7,460 nt of DNA, from NCBI GenBank assembly GCA_027886785.1, contig JAPCJV010000082.1, positions 1 through 7,460 on the forward strand. Reading direction: 5' to 3'. Below, piece by piece: positions 1 to 6,214 of the stretch. The stretch is from Nitrososphaerota archaeon. Lineage in GTDB: Archaea > Thermoproteota > Nitrososphaeria > Nitrososphaerales > CADDZS01. The notes beneath the pieces are model-generated. The model ran no database searches, was not told where the DNA came from, and was given only the letters and a program-made list of their open reading frames with translations. The position numbers and the translations under genes are program-made. Numbering within the stretch: position 1 is the first letter of the stretch; each line of letters opens with the position of its first letter.

Positions 1-1359
1 CATTTTGGGTGCAGAAAGGTAATCCATTATCACACGTATGTTTGAAATCTTTTCTAGCGATAGGATGGAGTTAGCTAAATCTTCCTTCTGACTTTTACTA
101 ATGGATGCTGCAGCACAGGAATCAAACTTCGCCTTAACGACGTCTTCACTCTGTGGACCAAAAGAATCTCCTCTTGCCCTGGCAGATTCATTTCGCAGCT
201 CTCTCCCATCTTTCAGAACTATTTTGACGCGTGAACCATAGTCGTCGTATCCCCTTTTGGTCAACTCGGGGTCAACATACAACTTGACTTTTTTCTCAAG
301 TTCAATCACTTGGGGATCTCGACATGTGCCATCTGAAAAATGTTCTAAACTCACACTTGAGTTTAAGATCGCAATTGCAAGACAAAAAGGCATGCTGAAT
401 TTTCCCTGCAGACCGGTCTGGGCGATACCGTAAGGGAGAGTGTCCACAGCTCCTTGCGAGCATCCGCATTCTAACTCTTTCGAGTCCTCTAGCGAGAATT
501 CCTGCTCACCCATAAGTTGTAGGACACAGTCTATTGCACTGTGGGTAAACGCACATGACGGATATTTTTTCAGCGAGTATCCAGGATCCGCAATTACAAA
601 GGGGTGGCCGATGAGCTCGGTTAACTGTCTTTCTTCAAAAGCGCCTGAGAAAAGCTGCACAAATCCGGTCTGACCCTCAAATACGCTTTGGGAGGAATTG
701 AATCCATCCTTTGCAAGAATGGCAGCCCTAACCCCATTTGAAGATGCTTGCCCCGCATGATAGGGTTTACAACTCGTGCCGAAATTTTTCTTGATTCCCC
801 CTGCCATAGAGGCCGCGATTCCAATCGCATTTGTCATTTCTTCTTGATTCAGGTGAAACAGTTTGCCAGCCGTTACAGTGGCGCCAAAAGTACCGACGGT
901 GCCAGTATTATGCCATCCCAACTTGTAATGCCTTTCAGTTAGGGCGGCTCCGAGCCGGCACGCTACTTCTCCCCCCAGAATGTAGGCAGCGAGGACCTCC
1001 TTTCCGGTGGAGTTTTGTCGTTCTCCCACGGCGAAAGCAGGGGGGCAGCTTATTGCGCTCGGGTGTCCCAACATGACCCAACTGGTGTCATCATAATCCA
1101 GAGCGTGAGCTGCTACCCCATTTACCAAGGCGGCGTTCACGGCAGGAATTTTTCGGCTGTCCCCCAGAATGGTTGATTCTTCTTTGCCGCCCATTTCAGA
1201 CACAAAATTTTTCACGATCAAAACGTTTGGATCTAGAGCACCTGCAAGGGAGACTCCGACGCAGTCGAGAATACTTCTTTTGGCATTTTCGACAGCGAGA
1301 TGAGGAATATCGTCGAACTCCATTGTACAAACAAATTTGGCGATTTGATCGCTAATCAC
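1..1359 (-). CDS. MmgE/PrpD family protein (2-methylcitrate dehydratase-like), 3' end cut by window edge
   Basis: The minus strand reads open without a stop from a GTG at 1359 to base 1, giving 453 codons. Family members are usually about 440-500 residues, so little is missing. I translated the stretch by hand and found no frameshift. The family core is clear: HALDYDDT at residues 85-92, GHPS at 98-101, GWHNTGTVGTFGA from 148, CKPYHAG at 197-203 and LKKYP at 263-267. These supply Asp88, Thr92, His99, His150, Lys198 and Lys264, which match by eye the active-site set known from cis-aconitate decarboxylase (human ACOD1). Known family activities are 2-methylcitrate dehydratase, cis-aconitate decarboxylase and iminodisuccinate epimerase; sequence alone does not choose between them. 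The GTG is chosen because an in-frame TGA lies just upstream (1381-1383) and GAGAGGG sits 9 nt before it. It is the last visible gene of the leftward block, 42 bp after the M24 gene. The fold is soluble and cytoplasmic, with no signal peptide. Family confident, substrate unknown. Confidence 0.93.
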   Translation of the reverse strand, partial: MISDQIAKFVCTMEFDDIPHLAVENAKRSILDCVGVSLAGALDPNVLIVKNFVSEMGGKEESTILGDSRKIPAVNAALVNGVAAHALDYDDTSWVMLGHPSAISCPPAFAVGERQNSTGKEVLAAYILGGEVACRLGAALTERHYKLGWHNTGTVGTFGATVTAGKLFHLNQEEMTNAIGIAASMAGGIKKNFGTSCKPYHAGQASSNGVRAAILAKDGFNSSQSVFEGQTGFVQLFSGAFEERQLTELIGHPFVIADPGYSLKKYPSCAFTHSAIDCVLQLMGEQEFSLEDSKELECGCSQGAVDTLPYGIAQTGLQGKFSMPFCLAIAILNSSVSLEHFSDGTCRDPQVIELEKKVKLYVDPELTKRGYDDYGSRVKIVLKDGRELRNESARARGDSFGPQSEDVVKAKFDSCAAASISKSQKEDLANSILSLEKISNIRVIMDYLSAPKM

Positions 1360-1368
1360 GTCGCTGAA

Positions 1369-1375
1369 CCCTCTC
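1369..1375 (-). promoter_or_regulatory. Ribosome binding site of the MmgE/PrpD gene
   Basis: GAGAGGG on the minus strand lies 9 nt before the GTG at 1359. It is the best Shine-Dalgarno-like site in the window and decides the GTG start, because no ATG lies between the upstream in-frame stop and this codon. Confidence 0.65.
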
Positions 1376-1401
1376 TGTTTTCAATTTGTCATCGGTTCTT
1401 G

Positions 1402-2547
1402 CTAACCCACTCGTTTGGGTTCCAAAAGAGGGACGGTCAGTTCGTCTACACCGTGTTCGGAGAGCATCAACGTACTCACACAACAGACGAGTACCGGATC
1501 GTCAGTCAGCGTCTGGACGATCAACCCCATCCCGGGTTTCAGGGTCTCTTGACCTCCCTTTCTGAAATCAATGTCGAACACGCTCATCCCCACTGTCCCT
1601 CCAACTCTTCTGAAATAGTCAGAACCCCGGGCGGTTCTATACACGGAATTTGCGGCGTTGTACACCTCTCCGGTTTTCAAATTGAGTTTTAGTGAATCTT
1701 TCGCTTTTCTGAACATTCTCGAAACCAGATCAAAAGTTTCCGTTACGCTCTCAGGAATGGGGCCTCGGCCCACATACACCGTCCCTTGTGAGACTGCCCG
1801 GTACTGGTTGAATATACCATGTACTTCGATTGTCACGGTATCTCCATCGTGAATCTTTTCGTCCGTTGAGGTGTCATGCATTCTTCCACCCTTGGTCCCT
1901 GACCATACGGCAACAAAGGACGAATCAGAGTCCGTCTGACCCGCTTTGAAAAGTGCCTCTTGAATGCTTGCGTGAACTTCGTATCTGTAAGCGCCAATCC
2001 GTAAAGCGTCAATTCCCGCGTTGAATCCCGTCTCAGTAATTTTAGCCGCCTTCCGAATAAATTCTGATTCCAGCTTTGAGGGAACCACCCGCACACCATC
2101 GACAAGCCCCGTAGCATCAACCAGTTCGGCATTCGGGGAGGCCGCTCGAAGGTTATCATATTGCCATACGGTGAGATGCGTATACTCCGCGCCAAGCTTC
2201 ATTTTAGCAGCGCCACTTGATCCCTTCAAAAAGTTGCTTAGCAGTAAGAATGGATTTTCATGATCCATGTATAGTACAGGGTCCTTCGTCCATTGAAGCT
2301 TTGCAATTTCCCTTTCGAGAACGCGAGTGAATAGTTTCGGTTCTCCCTCGGAAGGTACCACCACGGCGAGAAATCTTGAAACGGAGCTCGACATTTTTGC
2401 CGCCCTAAACCCAGTGACGTAATAGATATTTTCAGGGCGAGTTAGTAAAAGAAAATCCAACCCCTGACCCGTCATTTTCCCTTGTATCTGCTGCAGCCGA
2501 TTTCTTAGCTCCTTTTCTTCAAAGGGTATCGTGGACATTATACTCAT
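1402..2547 (-). CDS. M24 family creatinase/aminopeptidase P-like protein with degenerate metal site
   Basis: The 381-residue protein has the two-domain layout of prolidase/creatinase. A creatinase N-terminal domain covers about residues 10-155 (RPENIYYVTGF at 37-47) and a pita-bread M24 domain about 163-373 (VWSGTKGGRMH at 214-224, DGDTVTIEVHG, LKPGM at 336-340, SEHGVDELT near the end). By motif alignment the five metal ligands of active M24 peptidases are replaced: Asp to Glu241, Asp to Val252, His to Gly317, Glu to Gln345 and Glu to Val357. The substrate-site histidine (His224, GRMHD) remains. Creatinase itself works without metal but keeps several residues that are lost here, so either a non-metal hydrolase or a ligand-binding role is possible. 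No signal peptide. The gene lies 26 bp after the CoA-transferase and 42 bp before MmgE/PrpD, so co-transcription is likely. A second ATG (codon 4, 2538) is preceded by GGATGAG and could be the true start. Fold confident, activity unknown. Confidence 0.88.
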   Translation of the reverse strand: MSIMSTIPFEEKELRNRLQQIQGKMTGQGLDFLLLTRPENIYYVTGFRAAKMSSSVSRFLAVVVPSEGEPKLFTRVLEREIAKLQWTKDPVLYMDHENPFLLLSNFLKGSSGAAKMKLGAEYTHLTVWQYDNLRAASPNAELVDATGLVDGVRVVPSKLESEFIRKAAKITETGFNAGIDALRIGAYRYEVHASIQEALFKAGQTDSDSSFVAVWSGTKGGRMHDTSTDEKIHDGDTVTIEVHGIFNQYRAVSQGTVYVGRGPIPESVTETFDLVSRMFRKAKDSLKLNLKTGEVYNAANSVYRTARGSDYFRRVGGTVGMSVFDIDFRKGGQETLKPGMGLIVQTLTDDPVLVCCVSTLMLSEHGVDELTVPLLEPKRVG

Positions 2548-2573
2548 CCATTATTGTCGTTCATTTTAACTAA

Positions 2574-3671
2574 TCATTCAGGAGGTGGCATTCGTAGAGG
2601 AGGACGGTCGCCATCGATACGCAGGGGCAGACCGATGGATTTGAAATTCTTTATCTTGGGATTCTTGATCGATTGAACTATTCCTGAAGCGCGGAGCTGC
2701 GAATCTTTCGAGACATCGTCGAGAGTCAAGAGCAAAGCGACTGGGATATTCATCTTCTTTAAGGTCCTCTCCCAGTATTTCTTGGGCTTAGTAATCGTGA
2801 TTGCCTCAATCAAATCGTGCAACTCGACGCGGTTTTTTACGCGATCGGCATTATTCGCGAATCTTTGATCAAGTGCCCATTCGGGCCGAGTTAACACGGT
2901 GCTCAGACTCTCAAACAGCTTGTCGTTTCCAGCTCCAATTACAACCCAGCCATCTGTTGCCCTAAATGCTTCGTAAGGAGAAATCATCGAAACTCCCGAC
3001 CCCCAACCAGTCGGAGCAACACCGGATGCCCAGTAGGAGCCGAATTGAATCGCCATCCAAGCAATAGCAGTCTCGTACAGGGCGGTCGTGACTTTGTGTC
3101 CTCTGCCGGTTTTATCACGCAACCTAAGCGCCCCTAAGATACTTATCGCGGTCCACATGCCGGTTGCCATGTCAACGATTGAAACGCCCACTCGGGTGGG
3201 CTCCTGACCCGCCCTTCCGGTTACACTCATGATACCTCCGACGGCCTGCATCAAAGGATCATATCCTGCTTCGGATGCTCTCGGCCCGGTAATTCCGAAC
3301 GCTGTAAGCTCAGCATAGATTAGTCTGGGATTGATCTTTCTCAAGTTGGCATAATCGAGTCGCAGCCGTTTCATCGAGCCAAGGCGCCCACTCTCAAGGA
3401 AAACATCTGCTTTCGAGATTAATTGGAGCAATGCTTTCTTGCCTTTAGGCGTTGTCAGGTCGAGCTTGAGTGAATCCTTGTTCCGGTTAAGAGCTAGGTA
3501 CGATGCGCTGTATCCATTCCAAAAAGGTGGTCCCCAACTTCTCGTGGCATCGCCCCTGGGAGGTTCAATTTTAGTGACAGCCGCTCCCAGTTCTGCAAGG
3601 ATCATCGCCGCATACGGGCCGGCAACATTTTGGGTAATATCGATCACCCGAAGGTTCTCTAGGGGCAGCAT
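2574..3671 (-). CDS. Family III CoA-transferase (CaiB/BaiF)
   Basis: This family moves CoA between carboxylic acids through an aspartyl-CoA thioester. The 365-residue protein shows the family order: LRVIDIT at 7-13, AGPYAAMILAELGAAVTKIE at 17-36, GDATR at 40-44, LNRNKDSLKLDL at 61-72, KADVFLES at 87-94, NPRLIYAELTAFG at 114-126, GYDPLMQAVGG at 136-146 and the catalytic aspartate Asp167 in VSIVDMATG. The C-terminus stops after a Pro-rich tail (MPPPE), short of the 'LGxHtxxvL' ending common in members of about 390-410 residues. The fold itself looks complete. It follows the acyl-CoA dehydrogenase by 85 bp and precedes the M24 gene by 26 bp. Given its MaoC and CitE neighbours, the substrate may be a C4-C6 dicarboxylate such as succinate, mesaconate, itaconate or methylsuccinate, but this is inference. 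The ATG at 3671 puts the LRVID strand at the usual place. Only a weak purine-rich stretch precedes it. Confidence 0.94.
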   Translation of the reverse strand: MLPLENLRVIDITQNVAGPYAAMILAELGAAVTKIEPPRGDATRSWGPPFWNGYSASYLALNRNKDSLKLDLTTPKGKKALLQLISKADVFLESGRLGSMKRLRLDYANLRKINPRLIYAELTAFGITGPRASEAGYDPLMQAVGGIMSVTGRAGQEPTRVGVSIVDMATGMWTAISILGALRLRDKTGRGHKVTTALYETAIAWMAIQFGSYWASGVAPTGWGSGVSMISPYEAFRATDGWVVIGAGNDKLFESLSTVLTRPEWALDQRFANNADRVKNRVELHDLIEAITITKPKKYWERTLKKMNIPVALLLTLDDVSKDSQLRASGIVQSIKNPKIKNFKSIGLPLRIDGDRPPLRMPPPE

Positions 3672-3756
3672 TTTTTTCTTAACTTTTGGTTAGCTAAAGC
3701 TATGTGCAATTCACGCTTTCACGGCTCGCGAAGGAAAAAAATCATATTGCCCTAAA

Positions 3757-4917
3757 CTAATATGATCTTGGTAAACCAAGGACGTGCTCAGCTATGTGGC
3801 TCAGGATGAGGTTGTTTGGAACTGGGGCGACGAGGGGTAATCTTGCTTCTCTAAATTTTCTCTCGATATTGTATTCGACCGCGTAACCGTAACCTCCGAA
3901 CGCATCCATAGCAGTGTTTGCAGCTTCCCATGCGGCGTTAGATGCAAGGTACTTCGCCATATTTGCATAAACTCCATCACGTTCTCCTCTGTCAAAAAGC
4001 ATGGCCGCATGATCTCTGACAAGCGAGGCTGCTTCCAAAGAAATGTGGGCTTTCGCTATCGGATATTGAACGCCCTGATTTTGGCCGATCGGTCTCCCAA
4101 ACACGATCCTACTACTAGAGTGTGCTACTGCTTTATCGACGAAATACCGGCCATCCCCGACTGACTCAGAAGCGACCAAAATCCTTTCAGCGTTAAGCCC
4201 GCTAAGAATATACCGAAAACCCTGCCCCTCCTCCCCAATTCTATTGTTAACTGGAGCCTCGGCACCGTCGAAGAACACCTCGTTGGTTTCGTGGTTTATC
4301 ATGGTGCGAATAGGCTTGACTCGAATGTGAGTTTTCTGCCCATTCAGATCCAACAATAGAAGCGTCATCCCGTCAGTCTTTTTCTGAACCTTTTCGCGTG
4401 GAGTCGTCCTCACAAGTACCAACATCAAATCTGAATGCTGCACCCGGGATGTGAAAATTTTCTGTCCATGGATGCGGTAGAGATCGCCATCACGTTTGGC
4501 AAAGGTAGTGATACTGGAAGTGTCGGAACCGGCGGCAGGCTCGGTAACTCCAAATGCCTGCAATCTTACTTTCCCCTTCGCGATAGGGGGTAGCCAATTT
4601 TCCTTTTGTTCAGGACTCCCATGTCTCAGAATTGCGCCCATTATGTACATTTGAGCGTGAGCGGGGGCCGCTAGTCCGCCCGATCTGTTGATTTCCTCCA
4701 AGACAATAGAGGCATGACTCATACCCATGCCAAGCCCCCCATACTGCTCTGGAATAAGCATCGACAGCCAACCGCCTTCGGTAAGGGCTTTCACAAATTC
4801 TTCAGGATACTCTTGATCCGCGTCTTTCTTCCGCCAGTATGTTTCTGGAAATTTAGAGCACAGATCTTTTATCCCCTGACGAATTTCCTCCCTTCCTTGG
4901 TGAAGTGTGGATTCCAT
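3757..4917 (-). CDS. Acyl-CoA dehydrogenase, FAD-dependent
   Basis: It oxidises an acyl-CoA to the 2,3-enoyl-CoA and passes electrons to ETF. At 386 residues it has the full three-domain ACAD layout: helical N-terminal domain (about 1-115), beta domain (about 120-230) and helical C-terminal domain. Both family signatures are present: GVTEPAAGSDTSS from residue 123 and DAFGGYGYAVEYNIERKFRE at 338-357. FGRPIGQNQGVQYPIA (273-288) is the usual FAD/dimer contact. At the medium-chain enzyme's catalytic Glu376 position this protein has Pro365, while GLNAER supplies Glu244 at the position used by isovaleryl- and long-chain acyl-CoA dehydrogenases. The C-terminus (EHVLGLPRSY) is like that of many bacterial paralogues. 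ETF genes are not in the window. The ATG start is preceded by an AT-rich leader with no Shine-Dalgarno site. Family certain; the substrate could be branched or dicarboxylic, since its neighbours do not suggest plain fatty-acid oxidation. Confidence 0.96.
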   Translation of the reverse strand: MESTLHQGREEIRQGIKDLCSKFPETYWRKKDADQEYPEEFVKALTEGGWLSMLIPEQYGGLGMGMSHASIVLEEINRSGGLAAPAHAQMYIMGAILRHGSPEQKENWLPPIAKGKVRLQAFGVTEPAAGSDTSSITTFAKRDGDLYRIHGQKIFTSRVQHSDLMLVLVRTTPREKVQKKTDGMTLLLLDLNGQKTHIRVKPIRTMINHETNEVFFDGAEAPVNNRIGEEGQGFRYILSGLNAERILVASESVGDGRYFVDKAVAHSSSRIVFGRPIGQNQGVQYPIAKAHISLEAASLVRDHAAMLFDRGERDGVYANMAKYLASNAAWEAANTAMDAFGGYGYAVEYNIERKFREARLPLVAPVPNNLILSHIAEHVLGLPRSY

Positions 4918-5044
4918 TTCAATTCAATTTTGAATCTTGAAAGACGAGTGGACGTACTTAAATTAATGTGTGAAGTGAAGCTAGTTTGAAAATTTTCTAC
5001 AAACGACGCGCGTGTCTGATAGTACGCGCTAGCCCTGACCTTGA
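4918..5044. other. Intergenic region with inverted repeats between the CMD and acyl-CoA dehydrogenase genes
   Basis: This 127-bp gap holds two inverted repeats. GCGCGT (5008-5013) pairs with ACGCGC (5024-5029) across a 10-nt loop. The 10-bp palindrome GAAAATTTTC lies at 4988-4997, flanked by GTTTG-like and CAAAC-like bases. On the leftward transcript the GC hairpin falls just after the CMD stop and is followed by a weak T-rich stretch, so a poor terminator or mRNA processing site is possible. The AT palindrome could be an operator or part of a promoter for the dehydrogenase. Neither function is proven, and no convincing -35/-10 pair was found. Confidence 0.35.
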
Positions 5045-5464
5045 CTATCTTGGCATCTCAGTGGTCCACTTGAATTCTTCTCCAGCCTTCAGCTTCTTGT
5101 ATTCATCTGCAGCAGCTTTTACGGCGTCAGCTCCGCTATCCACCCAGGACATCATTCCAGAGAGATAGATGCAAAGAGCTACTGCTTCAAAAACTTCTTC
5201 TGGCGAAGCTCCGACCCGGATCGCTTTTCTTGCGTGAGTTTTACCTTTTTCACCCCTACCCGCTGACACCTCAAGTGCGGTAACAATCAGCTCTTTCACT
5301 TTAGCTGAAAGTACTTCTTTGTCTCCAGATTTTGACGGGATTAATGTAGTTCTAAAGCGAGCTATTGCATCCAGAGCCTCGGGGTTGAATTTATCAATTA
5401 TTTCGAAAGATTCTGGAATCTCCCCGTATATTTCAAGGAAATACTTTCTAGTTGTATCATCCAT
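5045..5464 (-). CDS. Carboxymuconolactone decarboxylase (CMD) family protein lacking the CxxC pair
   Basis: The 139-residue, all-helical protein matches the CMD/AhpD domain at about residues 25-125. KELIVTALEVSAG (57-69) leads into GRGEKGKTHARKAIRVGAS (69-87), then PEEVFEAVALCIYLSG (88-103) and a final helix from DSGADAVKAAADEYKKL. AhpD-type peroxidase partners carry CxxCxxxH in the central segment. Here the cysteine positions are Arg70 and Lys73, and only His77 is kept, which rules out the AhpD disulfide chemistry. The segment is closer to that of PcaC-type gamma-carboxymuconolactone decarboxylases, but no other protocatechuate-pathway gene is present. The role is open: a small lactone or acid-converting enzyme, or an accessory protein of the pathway. 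It lies 117 bp after MaoC and 127 bp before the dehydrogenase. There is no evident ribosome binding site before the ATG. Confidence 0.88.
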   Translation of the reverse strand: MDDTTRKYFLEIYGEIPESFEIIDKFNPEALDAIARFRTTLIPSKSGDKEVLSAKVKELIVTALEVSAGRGEKGKTHARKAIRVGASPEEVFEAVALCIYLSGMMSWVDSGADAVKAAADEYKKLKAGEEFKWTTEMPR

Positions 5465-5581
5465 GGGTTGAGAAAAATTGCCGGAGTTGATTTAAGCCTT
5501 GGCCACTCTCAAATCGGAGGATTGAAGATCCGAAGCTTATTTTCTCATCAATTTGTTCTGTGAAACTCGAGTGGGATTAAA
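5465..5581. other. Intergenic region between the MaoC and CMD genes
   Basis: This 117-bp non-coding gap is AT-rich near the MaoC end. I see no credible promoter, strong hairpin or Shine-Dalgarno site; the bases just before the CMD ATG are CTCAACCC on the minus strand. A short CGGA/TCCG inverted repeat (near 5515-5532) is too weak to call. Confidence 0.5.
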
Positions 5582-6088
5582 TCAGCCCTTCCAGACTTGA
5601 CCTCGCTTTCGGGTCAGAAAAGTTCTTTCAAATTCCATTACTGTCGTTCCATCCTGCTTGTAACCTCGAGTCTTTATTGTCACAATCCCCATTCCCTCTC
5701 GGGACTTTGATTCCCTCTTAGAAAGAATCGATGATTCGGAATAGAGTGTGTCTCCGGCAAATACTGGATTTGTCACTTTCAAATCGGTCATTCCGAGCAT
5801 CACACCATTCTTGCTCGTGTCGGCTACACTTAGACCCGCAACAACTGCAAAAATTAGGGCTGCATTGACCAGCATCCTACCATTGAATGGCGGGCCGGGA
5901 AAATTCTTTTCACAATAGTCCTGATTGAAATGAATCGGATTAGAGTTGCATGTCATCAATGTGAACGAAATATTGTCGTTATCGGTGATTGTCCTTCCCA
6001 ACTCATGTTTCAGAAATTGTCCTGTCTCGAAATCCTCGAAGAACCTGCCGGAGTCTTGAACTTCTTGAGGTTGCGACATATTGGCCAT
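5582..6088 (-). CDS. MaoC-like enoyl-CoA hydratase/dehydratase (mesaconyl- or itaconyl-CoA hydratase type)
   Basis: This 168-residue, single hot-dog-fold protein hydrates an enoyl-CoA. RFFEDFETGQ (15-24) is the usual entry to the fold. GRTITDNDN (31-39) and CNSNPIHFNQDY (47-58) form the hydratase motif. NGRMLVNAAL (69-78) and NPVFAGDTLYSESSILSKRESKSR (107-130) complete the domain. Classical (R)-hydratases read DxNPxH, with Asp and His catalytic. Here the Asp position is Asn48 and His53 is kept. From memory, mesaconyl-CoA-hydratase-like MaoC proteins that sit beside CitE-type lyases also show N-x-x-P-x-H, which supports that subfamily over polyester-type hydratases. It is the first gene of the leftward block and is divergent from the CitE-like gene across 126 bp, a pairing that suggests consecutive hydration and cleavage steps. 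Codon 4 (6079) is an alternative ATG. No clear ribosome binding site decides between them. Confidence 0.93.
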   Translation of the reverse strand: MANMSQPQEVQDSGRFFEDFETGQFLKHELGRTITDNDNISFTLMTCNSNPIHFNQDYCEKNFPGPPFNGRMLVNAALIFAVVAGLSVADTSKNGVMLGMTDLKVTNPVFAGDTLYSESSILSKRESKSREGMGIVTIKTRGYKQDGTTVMEFERTFLTRKRGQVWKG

Positions 6089-6214
6089 CCGATCGGCGAT
6101 TCTTGATAATTAACGGTTGTGTCGCATTGGGAAAAGAAAGCGGATCTAAGCCGTATCTTGGTTTCTCTCAAAAAGAAATAAGAGTACTAAGAGAATTTCA
6201 CTGACGCATCAAGT
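6089..6214. promoter_or_regulatory. Divergent promoter region between the MaoC and CitE-like genes
   Basis: This 126-bp gap lies between divergently read genes, so it must hold promoters for both. Toward MaoC a candidate TTGAGA (-35, 6171-6166) is followed by 17 bp and a poor -10 TAGATC (6148-6143). Toward CitE no good pair is seen. Beside the lyase start lie a direct repeat TAAGAG (6179-6184 and 6188-6193, 9-bp period) and an inverted repeat TTCTCT (6163-6168) with AGAGAA (6190-6195). These could be an operator for a local regulator or belong to the leader RNA. The region is certain to be intergenic; the individual elements are weak. Confidence 0.45.

Noticed and set aside
1..1359. Possible pseudogene or gene desert at the left edge
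   Set aside because: Hand translation of the minus strand shows one unbroken 453-codon MmgE/PrpD frame that simply runs off the window.
1300..1692. 130-codon plus-strand open frame
   Set aside because: It lies antisense to the end of the M24 gene and the start of MmgE/PrpD, both of which have clear family motifs; its translation resembles no family I know.
1833..2195. 120-codon minus-strand open frame in another phase of the M24 gene
   Set aside because: The M24 frame shows domain motifs throughout this stretch, so this frame is a shadow. I also considered a frameshift in M24, but its frame is continuous.
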